Shown: positions 5,725 to 6,039 of the stretch, piece after piece
How the letters are laid out: every line of letters begins with the position of its first letter
How positions within the stretch are numbered: the stretch's first letter is position 1
NCBI GenBank assembly: GCA_021807065.1
Contig: JAKAPO010000160.1
Coordinates: forward strand, 1-6,039
DNA from: a bacterium
GTDB taxonomy: Bacteria; Vulcanimicrobiota; Vulcanimicrobiia; Vulcanimicrobiales; Vulcanimicrobiaceae
Direction: 5' to 3'
Length of the DNA: 6,039 bases
Position numbers and translations under genes: made by a program
The notes under the pieces: model-generated
What the model was told of the DNA's origin: nothing
Database searches by the model: none
The model's input: only the letters and a program-made list of their open reading frames with translations

Positions 5725-6039
5725 GGTAACGGCCCTCTTCCCAGCAACGCGTGGGGGTAGACGCCAAAGTAGAACAATGCCAAGAGCAGCGGGGCGATGG
5801 CGATGCCCTCGAGCCAGGTCAGATCGCGACGCACCGGCAGGTCGACAACCTCCGGGCCCTGAGTCGCACCCTGCAGTAAGCGCAGCATGTAGGCAGATGC
5901 GACGATGATCGCGACCAGCGCGAGGATCGCGGCCCAAACCAACCCTGCCTGATAGAGGCCGATCAAGATTACGAGCTCGCCGACGAATCCCGCCAAGCCG
6001 GGAAGTCCGAGCGCGGCCAGCGCAGCGATCACGAAAGAT
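5721..6039 (-). CDS. nuoM: NADH-quinone oxidoreductase subunit M (complex I), C-terminal part
   Basis: The last ~105 residues of an antiporter-like complex I subunit that enters from the right edge. The opening SFVIAALAALGLPGLAGFVGELVIL carries the conserved 'LGLPG.aGFvGE' signature of the NuoM/NuoL C-terminal transmembrane region. Hydrophobic helices with SAYMLRLLQGATQGP follow, then a short loop and a last helix ending YFGVYPHALLGRGPLP. NuoL is possible on motif alone, but the position directly before nuoN with a 4-bp GTGA overlap is the canonical place of nuoM in nuoA-N operons, and no long NuoL-type amphipathic extension follows. The ATG-equivalent start lies outside the window; the GTG at 6032 is internal. 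Translation of nuoN is probably coupled to this gene. Confidence 0.88.
   Translation of the reverse strand, partial: SFVIAALAALGLPGLAGFVGELVILIGLYQAGLVWAAILALVAIIVASAYMLRLLQGATQGPEVVDLPVRRDLTWLEGIAIAPLLLALFYFGVYPHALLGRGPLP

Noticed and set aside
3872..5767. Minus-strand open frame of 631 codons spanning nuoN and ridA
   Set aside because: The translation is Arg/Cys-rich with no hydrophobic pattern or motif, while another frame gives a perfect NuoN.
5725..5937. N-terminal extension of NuoN
   Set aside because: These 71 codons lie within nuoM in another frame; the GTG at 5724 with the GTGA overlap and purine-rich leader is the natural start.

Overview
The window is GC-rich bacterial chromosomal DNA with densely packed genes, codon use strongly biased to G/C in third positions, and very short or negative gene spacing. 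There are no tRNAs, rRNAs, CRISPR arrays or insertion sequences. The intergenic stretch at 2335-2475 carries a structured 'TGTC(A/G)TCCCGAG...' element resembling the dispersed repeats common in GC-rich environmental bacteria. The mix of genes (PucR/CdaR regulator, GSI-type glutamine synthetase homologue, group II decarboxylase, RidA, nuoM-nuoN) fits an aerobic soil-type lineage. My weak guess is an uncultivated phylum such as Eremiobacterota/Vulcanimicrobiota, but the sequence does not prove any taxon.

Layout, left to right. (1) 1-123, minus strand: the first 41 codons of a PAS-domain protein that runs off the left edge. (2) 177-1049, plus: a PucR/CdaR-type transcriptional regulator, divergent from the PAS gene across 53 bp. 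(3) 1033-2334, plus: a glutamine synthetase-family ligase overlapping the regulator by 17 bp, so the two probably form one transcript. (4) 2335-2475: a 141-bp convergent intergenic region with a repeat-like element and two hairpins. (5) 2476-3903, minus: an aromatic-L-amino-acid-type PLP decarboxylase interrupted by one in-frame TAA at 3244-3246, with the reading frame otherwise intact on both sides. (6) 3904-3943: a 40-bp divergent gap with a perfect 14-bp palindrome. (7) 3944-4324, plus: a RidA-family enamine/imine deaminase. (8) 4321-5724, minus: nuoN, ending tail-to-tail with ridA on a shared CTAG. (9) 5721-6039, minus: the C-terminal end of nuoM, overlapping nuoN by 4 bp (GTGA).

How the genes fit together. 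nuoM-nuoN are the distal end of a respiratory complex I operon entering from the right. The rest looks like a small nitrogen or amine metabolism neighbourhood. A PLP decarboxylase would make an amine, RidA would clear reactive enamine/imine by-products of PLP enzymes, and a glutamine synthetase homologue with two altered active-site positions sits under a PucR regulator. A role for the ligase in gamma-glutamylating an amine is only an inference. The most notable observations are the single nonsense codon in an otherwise well-conserved decarboxylase, the active-site changes in the ligase, and the structured intergenic element. I see no clear evidence of an undescribed multi-gene system.
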